From Glutamicibacter mishrai (lineage in GTDB: Bacteria > Actinomycetota > Actinomycetes > Actinomycetales > Micrococcaceae), in NCBI RefSeq assembly GCF_012221945.1, contig NZ_CP032549.1:2976001-3040000 (forward strand): a stretch of 64,000 nt of DNA, read 5' to 3'. Below are positions 63,101-64,000 of the stretch, one piece after another. Under the pieces are notes generated by a model that was not told where the DNA came from, did no database searches, and was given only the letters and a program-made list of their open reading frames with translations. A program made the translations under genes and the position numbers. Position 1 is the stretch's first letter. Each line of letters begins with the position of its first letter.

Positions 63101-63927
63101 TTGTTGCCGCGCGCACGCTTGATCAAGTCTTCGTAGGTGGCCCAGAACTCGTTGAAGCTCAGGGTCTCGGCGGCCTTGACGTTCGGCACGGCCAGCATGC
63201 GGGTGCCATCAGGCTTTGGCATGTCGATGGCGATGCCGAAGTTCACGTGAGCCGGCTGGATTGCAGTCGGCTTCTTGTCGATCACATCGTAGGTGACGTT
63301 CATCGATGGGATCTGCTTCAGCGCACGGATCACGGCGAAGCCGATCAGGTGGGTGAAGGAGATCTTGCCACCACGAGCACGCTTGAGGTGGTTGTTGATG
63401 ACGATGCGGTTGTCGATCATCACCTTGGCCGGAACCGCGCGCACGGTGGTTGCGGTCGGCACGGTGAGGCTGGCATCCATGTTGGTAGCGATGGCCTTCA
63501 TTGGCCCGCGCAGTGGAGTGCGCTTTTCCTCACCGAAAAGTTCGGTGGAAGGGGCAGTCTTTGGAGCCTGAGCCGGAATCGGCGCAGTCTTCGGTGCTGG
63601 CTCTGCCTTCTTGGCCTCAGCGGCAGGCGCTGCGGCTGGTGCTGGCTTTGAAGCTGGTGCTGGCTCGGAAGTCCGGGCCTGGGCCGCGGCGCGTGGTGCG
63701 CTTTGCCCGGTCGTTGCGGGTGCTGCAGTAGTTGCTGCTGGCGCCGCTGGCGCCGGCTGCGCTGCCGGTGCCTTCTTGTCGGCGGCGAGAGATTCGAAAA
63801 TATCCCACCATTTCTTATCTACCGAGTTCTTGTCGACGAGATACTGTTCGAACAGCTCGTCTACTAGCCACTCGTTTCCACCAAACTCTTCAGTAAGTCG
63901 GTGGTGTGCTTGCTCTGGCACGTGCAA
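60163..63927 (-). CDS. kgd: Multifunctional 2-oxoglutarate decarboxylase/dehydrogenase E1-E2 (Kgd/OdhA)
   Basis: A 1254-residue fusion. The N-terminus (about 8-48, GGNEWLVDELFEQYLVDKNS) is the E1-type docking helix. A long Ala/Pro linker (about 50-125) follows. An E2 succinyltransferase-like domain (about 130-365) has STYDHRVIQGAGSG near 348 but no lipoyl domain. The thiamine-diphosphate E1 part (about 380-1254) shows GMAHRGRLNVL, HGDAAFAGQGVV and NNQIGFTT. It makes succinyl-CoA or succinic semialdehyde from 2-oxoglutarate. In actinobacteria its E1 is inhibited by GarA/OdhI, encoded here at 21404. TTG start at 63927 with GGAAGAGG upstream. A 73-base stretch to the window end holds nothing recognisable. 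Confidence 0.95.
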   Translation of the reverse strand: MHVPEQAHHRLTEEFGGNEWLVDELFEQYLVDKNSVDKKWWDIFESLAADKKAPAAQPAPAAPAATTAAPATTGQSAPRAAAQARTSEPAPASKPAPAAAPAAEAKKAEPAPKTAPIPAQAPKTAPSTELFGEEKRTPLRGPMKAIATNMDASLTVPTATTVRAVPAKVMIDNRIVINNHLKRARGGKISFTHLIGFAVIRALKQIPSMNVTYDVIDKKPTAIQPAHVNFGIAIDMPKPDGTRMLAVPNVKAAETLSFNEFWATYEDLIKRARGNKLTADDYAGTTVSLTNPGGIGTVHSVPRLSKGQAAIIGVGALEYPAEYRGSSEKTVARLGIGKHITLTSTYDHRVIQGAGSGEFLKLVESLLLGEQGFYDEIFEQLRIPYEPVRWAVDNQVDIDLQVNKVARIQHLINSYRERGHLMADINPLEYVQRKHPDLDINNYGLTLWDLDREWITGGLGGKDRALLRDILGTLRDAYCRTIGTEYMHLQNPEEREWFQAKLESRYAKPTREEQLRILSKLNSAEAFETFLQTKFVGQKRFSLEGGESLIPLLDAIISDAADDQLDEVAIGMAHRGRLNVLTNIAGKTYAQVFREFEGTATPGSVQGSGDVKYHLGTEGSYTSDAGNQTKVYLAANPSHLEAVDPVLEGITRAKLDRLGSKNEVLPILVHGDAAFAGQGVVSEVLAMSQLPGYKTGGTVHVIVNNQIGFTTAPSSSRSSVYSSDVARTVQAPIFHVNGDDPEAVVHVGQLAFEYRQKFGKDVVIDLVCYRRRGHNEGDDPSMTQPIMYNLIEAKRSTRKLYTEALVGRGDITQEEAEHVLAEYKENLERIFAETHAAQTSPIPIITPGSTINDLEKPFAQAADENTVDGARGSAISAQTLAHIGAAHVQIPEGFTMHTKLKSLLERREKMSREGGIDWGFAEVAALGSLSMEGVPVRLAGQDSRRGTFVQRHSVFHDRENGTEWYPLHNLSDDQAPLWIYDSLLSEYAALGFEYGYSVERPDALVMWEAQFGDFVNGAQTVIDEFISSAEQKWSQSSSLVMLLPHGYEGQGPDHSSARIERFLQLCAENNMVVAQPSTGANHFHLLRRQAYARPRKPLIVFTPKQLLRLKAAASSVEDFTTGGFQEVIGDNTITDANAVDKVLLCSGRVYYDLIAARSKAQDSKTAIVRVEQLYPAPAEQIAAELAKYPNAKASWVQDEPANQGPWPFFGLYVAPQLDQKITLVSRPASAATSAGTAKRHDAENAVLLQQAFAR

Positions 63928-64000
63928 CGCCTCTTCCCTGATTTCTACGTTGTTCTAGCTTGAGCCGGTGGTCTTCCGAGGACGTGAATCGACCACTTCG

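Noticed and set aside
60148..63651. 1167-codon open frame antisense to kgd
   Set aside because: It lies wholly within kgd on the other strand, has low-complexity Val/Gly/Asp-rich composition with no domain, and follows from codon bias in a GC-rich gene.

Overview
The window is a chromosomal segment of a high-GC Gram-positive actinobacterium. The best fit is the Micrococcaceae (Arthrobacter/Glutamicibacter-like). The reasons are WhiB1, RsrA/SigR, the garA-ftsR-DUF151-mcdR block, a fused Kgd/OdhA, a class II DAHP synthase next to a PASTA kinase, ribosomal protein bL37, frequent GTG/TTG starts, and an ssrA tag ending DFALAA. This placement is inference from gene content and protein sequence; no database was searched. 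There are no rRNAs, CRISPR arrays or insertion sequences. The RNA genes are one tRNA-Pro(GGG) and tmRNA.

Layout. 1-3156: a propionate locus (truncated prpD, a GntR repressor gene, prpE). 3166-7105: a CitA/CitB-type two-component system divergent from dctA, with a strong inverted repeat between them. 7224-8291: an SGNH hydrolase and a blasticidin-S-deaminase-like cytidine deaminase. 8473-15394: the chromosome-segregation/essential cluster parA(pldP)-scpA-scpB-rluB-tyrA-cmk-der, followed by tRNA-Pro. 15645-20549: phzF, an antibiotic-resistance type ABC-F gene with a structured leader, and a flavin monooxygenase broken by one in-frame TAG. 20694-24042: a two-cysteine mini-ORF, DUF488, then garA-ftsR-DUF151-mcdR, closed by a perfect 26-bp hairpin. 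24131-29412: an orphan ParA gene divergent from pyruvate carboxylase, with a FadR-type operator between them. 29385-33319: lipid genes (fadD, esterase, acyltransferase). 33397-37500: aroG, a PknL-like PASTA kinase gene and whiB1. 37878-46828: a membrane protein, a large FHA-FtsK (EssC-like) ATPase gene, and a divergent Tad (type IVc) pilus locus. 46876-52481: prfB, ftsE-ftsX-M23 peptidase, smpB and ssrA. 52715-57877: a membrane protein, two crcB genes, mntR, hisN, rsgA and aroA. 58010-59245: sigR-rsrA with a SigR-type promoter, then bL37. 59345-63927: a degenerate SGNH protein and kgd.

Togetherness. Three parts of one known actinobacterial circuit lie in the window: a PASTA Ser/Thr kinase, the FHA inhibitor GarA/OdhI with its ETT phosphosite, and the target Kgd/OdhA. 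Central carbon (pyc, kgd, dctA, prp), aromatic amino-acid supply (aroG, tyrA, aroA) and division/segregation (scpAB, parA, ftsR, mcdR, ftsEX) dominate. The likeliest poorly described module is the FHA-FtsK ATPase divergent from the Tad pilus genes, with two inverted DnaA-box-like sites in the shared control region. Other points of interest are the ABC-F leader, the possible long SigR isoform and the blasticidin-S-deaminase homologue. The 38-46 kb block looks visibly more A/T-rich at third codon positions than the flanking housekeeping genes; this was judged by eye and not computed.
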